Of a DNA stretch of 42,493 nucleotides, positions 34,136 through 42,352 are shown in pieces (positions within the stretch are counted from its first letter, which is position 1; each line of letters opens with the position of its first letter). Location of the stretch: the NCBI GenBank assembly GCA_964503665.1, contig CAZDAR010000018.1, positions 1 through 42,493 on the forward strand, in the 5' to 3' direction. Position numbers and translations under genes: made by a program. Source of the stretch: 40-80 sp964503665. Its GTDB lineage: Bacteria; Bacteroidota; Bacteroidia; Flavobacteriales_D; Crocinitomicaceae. A model generated the notes under the pieces. That model was not told the origin of the DNA. It searched no databases and saw nothing but the letters and a program-made list of their open reading frames with translations.

Positions 34136-35128
34136 ATGAACGAAATGACAACAAATAATACCAAAATATTAATTACCGGAGGAGCTGGATTTATCGGTTC
34201 TAATCTGTGTGAATATTTTGTGGAAAACGGTTATGATGTTGTCTGTTTAGATGATTTGTCAACTGGCTTTTACGAAAATATAGCATCTCTTACAGCACTC
34301 CCAAATTTCACATTTATCGAAGGAGATATTCGTGATTTAGAGACTTGTAAAACAGCAGTATCTGGTTGTCAATACGTGATGCATCAAGCAGCGCTGGGTT
34401 CAGTTCCACGATCGATTAAAGATCCAATTACAACAAACGAAGTAAATATTGGAGGTTTTCTAAATATGCTCGTTGCTGCAAGAGATGAGAAGGTAAACCG
34501 TTTTATTTTCGCCGCTAGTTCATCGACTTATGGTGATTCAGATCAGTTGCCAAAGATAGAAGAGAACATCGGAAAGCCACTCTCTCCTTATGCTATTACA
34601 AAATATGTGAATGAATTATATGCCGATGTTTTTTATAAAACATACGGATTGAACTATATCGGATTGCGTTATTTTAATGTATTTGGAAAACGTCAAACAC
34701 CTAATGGCGCTTATGCTGCGGTTATCCCGAAATTTGTATCACAATTTATTAATGGCGAAGCACCTATTATCAACGGTGACGGTAGTTTCTCAAGAGACTT
34801 TACCTATATCAAAAATGTCATTCAGATGAATGAGTTGGCGATGAAAACGGAGAATAATGCAGCGTTGAATCAGATTTATAATACCGCATTTGGCGAAAAT
34901 ACATCTCTGAATGAGCTGGTTGATTTATTAAAAGCAGAACTTTCAACTTTTGATAACCGAATCTTAGAAGTCGATGCAATTCATGGTTCGGAACGAGTAG
35001 GCGATATTCCTCATTCGTTAGCATCTATCGAAAAAGCAAAAAAATTACTTACATATAACCCTCAATTTTCAATCACCGATGGCATTAAAGAATCTATCGG
35101 ATGGTATTGGGAATTTTTAAAGAACTAA
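34136..35128 (+). CDS. UDP-N-acetylhexosamine 4-epimerase (extended SDR, WbpP/TviC-like)
   Basis: An NAD-dependent sugar-nucleotide epimerase. From the ATG at 34136 it has 330 residues. The cofactor loop is ITGGAGFIGSNL (about 12-23), the active site FAASSSTYGD and the Y-x3-K in SPYAITKYVNELY. PFAM-type features such as YFNVFGKRQ and FSRDFTYIKNV are typical of UDP-GlcNAc/UDP-GalNAc 4-epimerases feeding Vi-antigen or O-antigen synthesis. A TTG at 34130 or an ATG at 34145 are alternative starts. It is followed 10 bases later by the sugar-nucleotide dehydrogenase, an arrangement like tviB/tviC and wbpO/wbpP. Confidence 0.88.
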   Translation: MNEMTTNNTKILITGGAGFIGSNLCEYFVENGYDVVCLDDLSTGFYENIASLTALPNFTFIEGDIRDLETCKTAVSGCQYVMHQAALGSVPRSIKDPITTNEVNIGGFLNMLVAARDEKVNRFIFAASSSTYGDSDQLPKIEENIGKPLSPYAITKYVNELYADVFYKTYGLNYIGLRYFNVFGKRQTPNGAYAAVIPKFVSQFINGEAPIINGDGSFSRDFTYIKNVIQMNELAMKTENNAALNQIYNTAFGENTSLNELVDLLKAELSTFDNRILEVDAIHGSERVGDIPHSLASIEKAKKLLTYNPQFSITDGIKESIGWYWEFLKN

Positions 35129-35138
35129 TTATTTAACT

Positions 35139-36419
35139 ATGTCAAATAAAATTTGTGTTGTCGGATTAGGTTATGTTGGATTACCATTGGCGCGTCTCTT
35201 CGCAACGAAATACCCAGTGGTTGGTTTTGATGTAAATGAAACACGTATTAATGAGCTAAATAAGGGAATTGATAGAACATTAGAAATTAGTAGTGAATTA
35301 CTTCATTCTGTTTTAAAGTCAGATAAAGATTTATCAAAGAATGGTTTATTTTTTACCAATAAATTAGAAGAAATTGAAGGTTGTAATTTCTATATTGTAA
35401 CCGTTCCAACGCCTGTTGATAAACACCACAAACCAGATTTGACACCCCTGCGAAAAGCAAGTGAATCGATTGGAAAGACCTTACGAAAAGGAGATATTGT
35501 TATCTATGAATCGACTGTGTATCCCGGTGTTACAGAAGAAGAATGTGTTCCTATCTTGGAAAAAATATCAGGCTTAAAATTCAATGTTGACTTTTTTGCT
35601 GGCTATTCTCCAGAAAGAATCAATCCAGGAGATAAAAAACATACTGTTGACAAAATTTTAAAAATTACTGCTGGTTCTACTCCTGAAATTGGGAAAGTAG
35701 TCAATGATTTATATGCTAGCGTTATAACTGCTGGGACACATTTAGCACCAACGATTAGAGTAGCTGAAGCGGCAAAAGTGATTGAGAACTCTCAACGCGA
35801 TATCAATATTGCTTTTGTTAATGAGTTGTCTAAAATATTCAATTCATTGGGTATCAATACACATGATGTTTTGGATGCAGCTGCTACAAAATGGAACTTT
35901 ATTCCTTTTAAACCAGGATTAGTGGGTGGTCATTGTATCGGTGTTGACCCTTATTATTTAGCTCAAAAAGCACAAGAACACGGCTATCATCCTGAAATCA
36001 TTTTGGCTGGAAGAAGAATGAATGACGGAATGGGAGAATACATCGCTAGTCAAGTGGTGAAACTCATGATTAAAAAAGGAATTTCGGTTTTAGACGGCGT
36101 ACTTTTAATGCTTGGATTTACCTTTAAAGAAAACTGTCCAGACGTACGTAATACTAAAATTATTGATGTGGTTGAGTCGCTTCAATCGTATGGCTTAAAA
36201 ATTGTGATTTATGATCCTTGGGCAGACAAAGAGGAGGTGAAACACGAATACGGTATTGAAATCTCCAATGAACTTCCTGCGGAAAAATTTGACGCGGTAG
36301 TATTGGGTGTTGCACATGCCGAGTTTGATGAAATCAATTTCGATCAATTGAAAAAAGAAAAAGCCATTCTTTACGATGTTAAAGGAGTATTAAAGGTGCC
36401 TGTCGATGGATGTCTATAA
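35139..36419 (+). CDS. UDP-N-acetylhexosamine 6-dehydrogenase (TviB/WbpO-like)
   Basis: Oxidises the C6 of a UDP-HexNAc to the uronic acid in two NAD-dependent steps. The 426-residue protein starts with CVVGLGYVGLPLARLFA (NAD loop), has AGYSPERINPGDKKH (about 154-168), the catalytic-site lysine K213 in AAKVIENSQRDINIAFVNELSK, and the nucleophile C266 in GLVGGHCIGVDPYYL. The SPERINPGD segment places it with the WbpA/TviB/WbpO group rather than UDP-glucose dehydrogenases. With the 4-epimerase upstream it would make UDP-GalNAcA or UDP-GlcNAcA for a surface glycan. A hairpin at 36459-36502 follows. Confidence 0.92.
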   Translation: MSNKICVVGLGYVGLPLARLFATKYPVVGFDVNETRINELNKGIDRTLEISSELLHSVLKSDKDLSKNGLFFTNKLEEIEGCNFYIVTVPTPVDKHHKPDLTPLRKASESIGKTLRKGDIVIYESTVYPGVTEEECVPILEKISGLKFNVDFFAGYSPERINPGDKKHTVDKILKITAGSTPEIGKVVNDLYASVITAGTHLAPTIRVAEAAKVIENSQRDINIAFVNELSKIFNSLGINTHDVLDAAATKWNFIPFKPGLVGGHCIGVDPYYLAQKAQEHGYHPEIILAGRRMNDGMGEYIASQVVKLMIKKGISVLDGVLLMLGFTFKENCPDVRNTKIIDVVESLQSYGLKIVIYDPWADKEEVKHEYGIEISNELPAEKFDAVVLGVAHAEFDEINFDQLKKEKAILYDVKGVLKVPVDGCL

Positions 36420-36458
36420 TTTTTAAGAAAATTCTGCGTTTGTTGTATAAGTCGATCT

Positions 36459-36502
36459 AAAGTTCATCATAGTAGAAATAGACATGTTGAACTTTTCTTT
36501 TT
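36459..36502 (+). terminator. Probable terminator after the nucleotide-sugar genes
   Basis: AAAGTTCA (36459-36466) pairs with TGAACTTT (36488-36495) around a 21-base loop, followed by TCTTTTTG. The stem is short and AT-rich, so strength is uncertain. Confidence 0.5.
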
Positions 36503-36530
36503 GTAGAAGTTGGAAAGGGCCTATTTTTTG
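36500..36530 (+). promoter_or_regulatory. Promoter of the protease-Msr operon
   Basis: TTTG (36500-36503), an 18-base spacer and TATTTTTTG (36522-36530) fit the Bacteroidota promoter, with one extra T in the -7 box. Transcription would start near 36536, about 25 bases before the ATG at 36560. The -33 element overlaps the T-rich tail of the preceding hairpin. Confidence 0.55.
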
Positions 36531-36559
36531 CACTGAAAAGGACGACAAAATCAAACGGT

Positions 36560-37768
36560 ATGAAAAGAACACACTTTATTATAATGATATGCTTCTTTGG
36601 AGCAATTTCATTTTCTTTTGGTCAAACCGAAAAGAAAGATTCGCCTTATCTTAATAAAGAAAATTACATTCCATATCCAAACTCGTCTAACGACTATATT
36701 AAGACGGTTCATATTGCTATTCATATCTGGCAACGAGCAGATGGAAGTGGCAACTTACAAAACACGCCTGAAACCAGAGTACGTCTCCATAAAGTAGTGG
36801 AGTGGATGAATATCTTGTATGAGAAAAATTACGAATTATCTATTCCGTTACTTTCCTATCCTACAGATACTATTTATGATAGTAGAATTCGCTTTAAATT
36901 AGAAGGCATTTACTTTTATCGCGACGCTTCTATCGACTCCTCATATTGTTATTCCAAACGCTATTTACACAATAAGAAGTTAAATGATTATTTAGCGAAG
37001 AGCTTCCCCGATCGTGTTAAAACGTTGAATTTACATATTTATAGAGGCTCTTACGGGAAAGCAGCAGGATATTCAGAGGCAGGCTCAGTTTCTACATTTT
37101 ATCGTACTAACCCCGATATGGAATCGAGTGATGTGCACGATTGGTGGTTGTCTAAACATTGGGCACATGAAATTGGACACGGTCTTGATTTGTGGCATAC
37201 CTACGATGCTAGTGGAACGTTCAACCAAAATTGCGATAAACACTATACCGATTTCTTGTGGGATGTTTATGATACGACAGTGGTCGCTAAAAATGGTATA
37301 TGCAAAATCCCTTTAATACCAAGTAAAGCGAGTAATAATTTGATGGGTGGTGGCGAAGCTAATTTTATTTCAAACCTTCAAATGGGTATCATGCATCGCT
37401 CGATGGTGGTGGAAAATCTGTATAACAAAGGGTATAATATGCGAGACTTTGTGACCGGATATAGCTATAGGGTGAAAGAAATATTAGCAGATGAGGTATG
37501 GGATGTTTCCATGAAAATGTATCAAAATATTATCATTCGTAGTGGTGCCACATTAACCATTAAAACAGTGATTCAAATGCCACCAAAAGGAAAGATAATC
37601 GTGGAGAAAGGTGCGACGTTGATTATAGATGGTGGAGTCATTACCTATGAGAATTATGAACAGAAAAATTGGAAAGGGATTAAAGTCAAGAAATCTAAAA
37701 AATCATCGGATAATGGTGTTTTATTGCTGCAAAATGGTGGTAAAGTTCTCCATGGAAAAATAAAGTAA
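36560..37768 (+). CDS. Secreted metzincin-like zinc metalloprotease
   Basis: A 402-residue exported protein (signal peptide about 1-21, FSFGQ). The zinc site is H203-E204-I-G-H207-G-L-D-L-W-H213, that is HExxHxxxxxH with Asp at the position where M43/pappalysin metzincins usually have Gly. A plausible Met-turn is NNLMGGGE (Met262). Residues about 322-402 show repeated strand-turn units (IIIRSGATLTIK, KIIVEKGATLIIDGG, VLLLQNGGKVL) like a short parallel beta-helix. No type IX C-terminal sorting domain is evident. It is followed 11 bases later by the exported Msr fusion. Protease activity is inferred from the motif only. Confidence 0.75.
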   Translation: MKRTHFIIMICFFGAISFSFGQTEKKDSPYLNKENYIPYPNSSNDYIKTVHIAIHIWQRADGSGNLQNTPETRVRLHKVVEWMNILYEKNYELSIPLLSYPTDTIYDSRIRFKLEGIYFYRDASIDSSYCYSKRYLHNKKLNDYLAKSFPDRVKTLNLHIYRGSYGKAAGYSEAGSVSTFYRTNPDMESSDVHDWWLSKHWAHEIGHGLDLWHTYDASGTFNQNCDKHYTDFLWDVYDTTVVAKNGICKIPLIPSKASNNLMGGGEANFISNLQMGIMHRSMVVENLYNKGYNMRDFVTGYSYRVKEILADEVWDVSMKMYQNIIIRSGATLTIKTVIQMPPKGKIIVEKGATLIIDGGVITYENYEQKNWKGIKVKKSKKSSDNGVLLLQNGGKVLHGKIK

Positions 37769-37779
37769 ATTTTAAGAGA

Positions 37780-38754
37780 ATGAAAAAACAGCAAAAAATA
37801 GTTCAACTAGTCACCTTATTAATCCTATCTGTTTTTCTATTTACTAGTTGTTCCGCACAAACGACGGTTGAAAAGAAAGAAAACGCAACTAATGTAAGTT
37901 CGAATGGCTACAACCAATTAACACCCGAAGAAGCGAATGTCATTTTGAACAAAGGAACAGATCGAGCATTTACTGGAGAATACACGGATAAATTTGATGA
38001 AGGTGTGTATCAATGTCGCCAATGTAATACGCCTTTATATGTTTCAGATTCAAAGTTTCACTCTACGTGTGGATGGCCGAGCTTCGATCAAGAAATTAAA
38101 GGAGCGGTGACGAAAGTGAAAGATGCGGATGGTTTTCGAACAGAAATTATTTGCTCGAATTGCAAAGGACATTTAGGTCACGTTTTTTATGGTGAAAAAT
38201 TAACCGAGAAAGACACTCGTCATTGTGTGAATACAACTTCTTTGATATTTGTACCTGTTAAAACAAAAGGAACAACCGAAACGGCTATTTTTGCTGGAGG
38301 ATGTTTTTGGGGTGTTGAATACTATTTTCAAAATGAAACAGGTGTCATCAGTACAAAAGTGGGATATACTGGTGGTCATCTTAAAAATCCAAGCTATAAA
38401 GATGTATTGAGTCACCAATCGGGGCATTATGAAGCCTTAGAAGTCACTTTTGATCCTACTAAAACGGATTACGAAACGCTGGCGAAATTGTTTTTCGAAA
38501 TTCATGATCCTACGCAAGCAAACGGACAAGGAAATGATATTGGACAACAGTATCAATCGGTTGTTTTCTATGTAGATGATGAACAAAAAGCCATTGCAAG
38601 CTCACTGATTCAACAATTGAAAGACAAAGGATTTAAAGTAGCTACGCAATTAAAACTAGCGACTAAGTTTTGGATAGCAGAAGAATACCATCAGGCCTAT
38701 TATGAAAAAGAAGAAGGAACACCTTATTGTCATAAACGGGTGAAACGATTTTAA
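37780..38754 (+). CDS. msrAB: Lipoprotein methionine sulfoxide reductase MsrB-MsrA fusion
   Basis: Repairs both R- and S-methionine sulfoxide in proteins. The 324 residues begin with a lipoprotein signal (FTSC, Cys24), so it acts in the envelope. MsrB (about 46-160) has zinc cysteines C79/C82 and C125/C128, the CGWPSF segment and the catalytic C149 in RHCVNTTSL. MsrA (about 168-324) has the catalytic C175 in GGCFWGVEYYF, then GHYEALEVTFDP and a C-terminal resolving Cys in TPYCHKR. The order is B then A, the reverse of the neisserial PilB (A-B). Reducing power must come from a periplasmic thioredoxin-like or membrane donor not seen here. Confidence 0.94.
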   Translation: MKKQQKIVQLVTLLILSVFLFTSCSAQTTVEKKENATNVSSNGYNQLTPEEANVILNKGTDRAFTGEYTDKFDEGVYQCRQCNTPLYVSDSKFHSTCGWPSFDQEIKGAVTKVKDADGFRTEIICSNCKGHLGHVFYGEKLTEKDTRHCVNTTSLIFVPVKTKGTTETAIFAGGCFWGVEYYFQNETGVISTKVGYTGGHLKNPSYKDVLSHQSGHYEALEVTFDPTKTDYETLAKLFFEIHDPTQANGQGNDIGQQYQSVVFYVDDEQKAIASSLIQQLKDKGFKVATQLKLATKFWIAEEYHQAYYEKEEGTPYCHKRVKRF

Positions 38755-38893
38755 TTGGCTACGCACGTTTATTATGCAATTAGTTTCTTTTTTTGACGGA
38801 TTTAAATTTAAATTTATTGTTATATTTGTAAACAATATTTGTAAATTATTTTTACCAATTAAAACAAACTTTTTCATCTAAAAAGACCGAGAA

Positions 38894-39979
38894 ATGATAA
38901 ATAAAACAGAAGAGATTTCAACGCTGTTTGAACATGATTCTTCAAGAGCAATCAATGCACTCAATCACGCTCATTTTATTGCTTTTGCACCTTACGTTTG
39001 GGAAGCTTCTAGTTTATTAAAAGAATATAGAATTTTAAATATCATCGAAGATACAGTTGGTATTACATTAAAAGAAATTGTAGATCAAGTTGAAATTTCA
39101 CTGTATGGTGCTCGTATCCTTTTAGAAGCAGGAATGGGTATTGGTTTAGTGTATCGCAAAGACGATAAATTTCACCTAACAAAAGCAGGATACTTTTTCT
39201 TAAATGATAAAAGTGTGGTGACCAATTTTAACTTCATGAAGGATGTGTGTTATGAAGGAGCACCATCTCTGAAAGAAAGTATTGAAAATGCAAAACCAGT
39301 GGGGTTGAAAAAATTGGGTTCTTGGGAAACAATATATGATGGACTTTCTGTTTTGCCTGAACCAGCAAAGAAAAGTTGGTTTGATTTTGACCATCATTAT
39401 TCGGACATTACTTTTGATGAATTATTGCCAATTGTTTTCGACTACCAACCAAAGAAAATTTTAGATATCGGAGGAAATACTGGGAGATGGGCTTTAAGAT
39501 GTTTGAATTATAATAAAGAAGTGCAACTAGGGTTAGTAGATTTAGGGGTACAATTAGATGTGGCGAAAATAAATATTGCCGAAGCTAATTTCTCCGATAG
39601 AGTAACTTTTCATGAAATGAATGTTCTTGTTCCATCGAATGAATTGCCTAAAGGGTATGATGTGATGTGGATGAGTCAATTCCTAGATTGTTTTTCCGAT
39701 GATCAGATTCTATCAATATTAAAAAAGTGTCATCAAGTAGCGGACGAGAATACCACTATTTTTATCAATGAAACTTTCTGGGACTTACAGCGTTTTGAAA
39801 TCTCCGCTTTTGTTTTACAAATGACTTCGCTCTATTTCACCACGATGGCAAATGGTACGAGCCAAATGTATGACAGTAAGGTATTCTTTAAACTAATAGA
39901 TGAAGCAGGCTTCAATATTGTCGATCAACACAATATGAAAGGCATTGGGCATACAATTCTGGTATTAAAAAAGAAATAA
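38894..39979 (+). CDS. SAM-dependent methyltransferase with winged-helix N-terminus
   Basis: A 361-residue protein of the O-methyltransferase (hydroxyindole/caffeate-type) architecture. Residues about 20-120 form the dimerising helical and winged-helix domain (EIVDQVEISLYGARILLEAGMGIGLV), and about 170-361 the Rossmann methyltransferase domain with motif I ILDIGGNTGRWALRC, the acidic LVDLG and MWMSQFLDCFSDDQILSILKKC. The His-Glu catalytic pair of plant enzymes is not obvious to me. Bacteroidota carry a group of such proteins of unknown substrate. TATATTTG at 38821-38828 is a possible -7 box. The gene is alone and converges on a lipoprotein gene 9 bases away. Confidence 0.82.
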   Translation: MINKTEEISTLFEHDSSRAINALNHAHFIAFAPYVWEASSLLKEYRILNIIEDTVGITLKEIVDQVEISLYGARILLEAGMGIGLVYRKDDKFHLTKAGYFFLNDKSVVTNFNFMKDVCYEGAPSLKESIENAKPVGLKKLGSWETIYDGLSVLPEPAKKSWFDFDHHYSDITFDELLPIVFDYQPKKILDIGGNTGRWALRCLNYNKEVQLGLVDLGVQLDVAKINIAEANFSDRVTFHEMNVLVPSNELPKGYDVMWMSQFLDCFSDDQILSILKKCHQVADENTTIFINETFWDLQRFEISAFVLQMTSLYFTTMANGTSQMYDSKVFFKLIDEAGFNIVDQHNMKGIGHTILVLKKK

Positions 39980-39988
39980 TTCTGCCTT

Positions 39989-40402
39989 CTATTTTTCGAT
40001 GGAGATAAAGCCGATTTGTTTTACTTCACCATTTATCTGATAAGTATCGATACTCGTTACGCCATTGCAACAGTTGACTTTCCCTGTCCGTGTCTGAAAA
40101 GCATTGATTGTATAGTGCAATGAATCGTTTATACGAACTAGCCAATCGCCTTTTATATCGATGGTTTTAGGTGCCTTCAATTTAATTTGATTTCCTATGG
40201 CATTTACCGTGTCAGTAGTTAAAGCAATGGTATCTTTAGTGTCACTATAACTTATAATTACATTTGGATGTACGATTTCACTAAAGGAGAAATTTTCTAA
40301 ATAAATAGTATTTAAATTTTTGATATCAGGCTTACATTTGCAACAAGATGTCAGTGAGAAAACCAAATATAAAATAGATGCACTACTAATTAATTTCTTC
40401 AT
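39989..40402 (-). CDS. Small lipoprotein, unknown
   Basis: A 137-residue lipoprotein with lipobox SLTSC (Cys20, immediately followed by CKCK, so four cysteines within residues 20-23 and around). The mature part is beta-rich: YLENFSFSEIVHPNVIISY, IDIKGDWLVRINDSLHY and a closing KQIGFISIEK. A second CC pair lies in GKVNCCNGVTS. I recognise no family. The ATG at 40402 is followed upstream by AT-rich DNA without a clear promoter box. It converges on the methyltransferase with a 9-base gap. Confidence 0.6.
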   Translation of the reverse strand: MKKLISSASILYLVFSLTSCCKCKPDIKNLNTIYLENFSFSEIVHPNVIISYSDTKDTIALTTDTVNAIGNQIKLKAPKTIDIKGDWLVRINDSLHYTINAFQTRTGKVNCCNGVTSIDTYQINGEVKQIGFISIEK

Positions 40403-40887
40403 GTTAATGTATACTATTTGAAGTATATATGTCCTTAACGGACAGGGCTTCGATAAAGTTGGTGATTATTTACTATTTAATAAACTTTCATAAATAAGTG
40501 GTTGAATTTGTGTGAATTTTGAAAATACAGATACCTATTTCAAAGTTATCTAAACTGACATCAGATAAATGATCTTGAATGTCAGTTGTATGATAAACAA
40601 ACTTTTCGTTTAAATCACGAATAGTAAATGATGTCATGTCATATGAGAATGTACTGAAACATTATTTTCTTCCTACCAAAAACGTCATTATATAAGGATT
40701 TATTACATTATAATTATTCATCAAAACAATCAATTCATTATCTTTACCCGTCAAATTACGTAACAATCCCAAAACTTAAGCTAAGAAAGACTGTAATGTA
40801 ATTTAGATATGAACTTAAGAAATGTTTCCAATGTTAAGTATGTCAGTTAGTTATGTTTAGATGTAAAAGAATCATAATCGTAAAATA
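40403..40887. other. 485-base stretch without a secure gene
   Basis: AT-rich DNA between the lipoprotein start and the FkbM start. It holds a 49-codon minus-strand ORF (40488-40637, ATG to TGA, no family recognised), a 9-base inverted repeat AACTGACAT (40553-40561) and ATGTCAGTT (40579-40587), and a third copy of ATGTCAGTT at 40840-40848. I see no clear -33/-7 promoter or terminator. It may hold a gene remnant, regulatory DNA or a small RNA, but nothing here decides. Confidence 0.4.
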
Positions 40888-41607
40888 ATGATAAAAAATT
40901 TCATAAAATACATGCTTAAATTAAGCCCAATACCATTAACAAAGAATCTTAAGTACGATTTATTGACAAAGAAAGTAATCAACCAACTAAAAGCAAATAG
41001 TAATTGTATTGATGTTGGCTGTCATAAAGGTGAAATTCTTGATTTAATGGTTCATGCAGCTCCAGAAGGAAAACATTTTGGTTTTGAGCCAATTCCTGAA
41101 TTATACAACCAATTAGTGGAGAAATATGCTTCTAACGCAAGTTGTAAAATATATAGTATTGCAGCTTCTAATACTAAAGGTCAGTCTGAGTTTAACTATG
41201 TAGTTTCTAATCCATCCTACAGTGGACTTAAGAAGAGAGATTATGATAGACCAAGTGAAGTAGATGAAAAAATTCAAGTGGAAACCGATCTGTTAGATAA
41301 CATTATCCCTAAAGATTTACCGATTGATTTAATCAAAATTGATGTGGAAGGAGCGGAATTGTTAGTATTGGAAGGCGCTTCTGAATTGATTAAACGAGAT
41401 CAACCTTTAGTCGTTTTTGAATATGGTATTGGTGCTTCTGATCACTATGATTCTAAACCAGAAGAGATGTTTAATTTTTTCCAAGAAAGAACCATGCACA
41501 TCTCTAATTTAGACGACTTTTTAAATCATAATAATCCACTAACAATAGACGCGTTTAAGAGACAGTATTTGGAGCGGGAAAATTATTATTTTATTGCTCA
41601 TAAATGA
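40888..41607 (+). CDS. FkbM-family methyltransferase
   Basis: A 239-residue SAM-dependent methyltransferase of the FkbM family, which usually O-methylates sugars or polyketides and in bacteria often acts on surface glycans. Motif I is CIDVGCHKGEILDLM (about 40-54), the acidic HFGFEPIPELY (about 70-80), and the family LIKIDVEGAELLVLEGA (about 151-167) with the E-Y-G turn VFEYGIG. There is no signal peptide; the N-terminus is basic and may sit near the membrane. The substrate is unknown. The nucleotide-sugar genes and flippase elsewhere in the window make a glycan substrate plausible. It is transcribed alone or with the next gene 68 bases later. Confidence 0.85.
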   Translation: MIKNFIKYMLKLSPIPLTKNLKYDLLTKKVINQLKANSNCIDVGCHKGEILDLMVHAAPEGKHFGFEPIPELYNQLVEKYASNASCKIYSIAASNTKGQSEFNYVVSNPSYSGLKKRDYDRPSEVDEKIQVETDLLDNIIPKDLPIDLIKIDVEGAELLVLEGASELIKRDQPLVVFEYGIGASDHYDSKPEEMFNFFQERTMHISNLDDFLNHNNPLTIDAFKRQYLERENYYFIAHK

Positions 41608-41675
41608 GTAATCTCATTTTGAAATATCAACCCATTGAATCAAATTTTTAACTTTACATTTCAAAAAATAATAGT

Positions 41676-42218
41676 ATGCTAAATTTAATGCCCTCGATAA
41701 TTGCTGTAGCGTCATTAATTGCCTTTGTGGTTGTTGTTTACATTATGATGAAGAAACAACAAAATATTACCGCTCAGTTGATTGAACGAGATGTTCGAAA
41801 CTTAAATCTAGAACTAAAAAAAGACCGTCAAAGTTTTTTTATACCGCATAGAATGGAGGCATATCAACGATTTATACTTTTATTGGATAGAGTAACTCCT
41901 AGTAATATTGTTTTACGTTTTCATAATCCGGCTTATCCAGCAAAGAAAGTTCAATTGGATATGTTAGATGCTATTCGAGAGGAGTTCAATCATAATGTCG
42001 CACAACAAATGTTTATCAGTCATCAAGCGTGGAAAATGATAAGTGATGCTAAAGAAGAAAGTATTCGTATCATTAATTTAGCAGGAGATACATTAGAGCC
42101 CACTTCAATGAGTTTGGATTTAGCAACACGCATTATGGAAATTACTGCTGAAGTAGGAAAAATGCCTACTGAAATTGCTTCAGACTTTTTGAAAAAGGAG
42201 TTGCAAGAGTTGTTTTAA
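41676..42218 (+). CDS. Membrane-anchored DUF protein (DUF7935-like)
   Basis: A 180-residue protein with one N-terminal transmembrane helix (about 5-25, IIAVASLIAFVVVVYIMM) followed by a charged helical cytosolic part. RMEAYQRFILLLDRVTPSNIVLR (about 59-81), EEFNHNVAQQMFISHQAWKMI (about 103-123) and IIRLAG-type IRIINLAG give a pattern I recall from a Bacteroidota family named DUF7935; the name is from memory. Function is unknown. It precedes the PorP/SprF gene by 134 bases, without an obvious terminator between them. Confidence 0.72.
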   Translation: MLNLMPSIIAVASLIAFVVVVYIMMKKQQNITAQLIERDVRNLNLELKKDRQSFFIPHRMEAYQRFILLLDRVTPSNIVLRFHNPAYPAKKVQLDMLDAIREEFNHNVAQQMFISHQAWKMISDAKEESIRIINLAGDTLEPTSMSLDLATRIMEITAEVGKMPTEIASDFLKKELQELF

Positions 42219-42352
42219 TTTATCTTTTCATGTGTTTCGCAGCCTAGATTGACAGCTAGTATTTGATGTTTTAACGAAGGATAAAAATAAATCCCGTTGA
42301 AATACTTGGTATTCCATTAAAAAGTATTAAATTCATCTCACAAATTATCATT

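Noticed and set aside
38798..38815. Palindromic TTTAAATTTAAATTTA run upstream of the methyltransferase
   Set aside because: Simple AT repeat; no matching second copy, and probably just promoter-region DNA.
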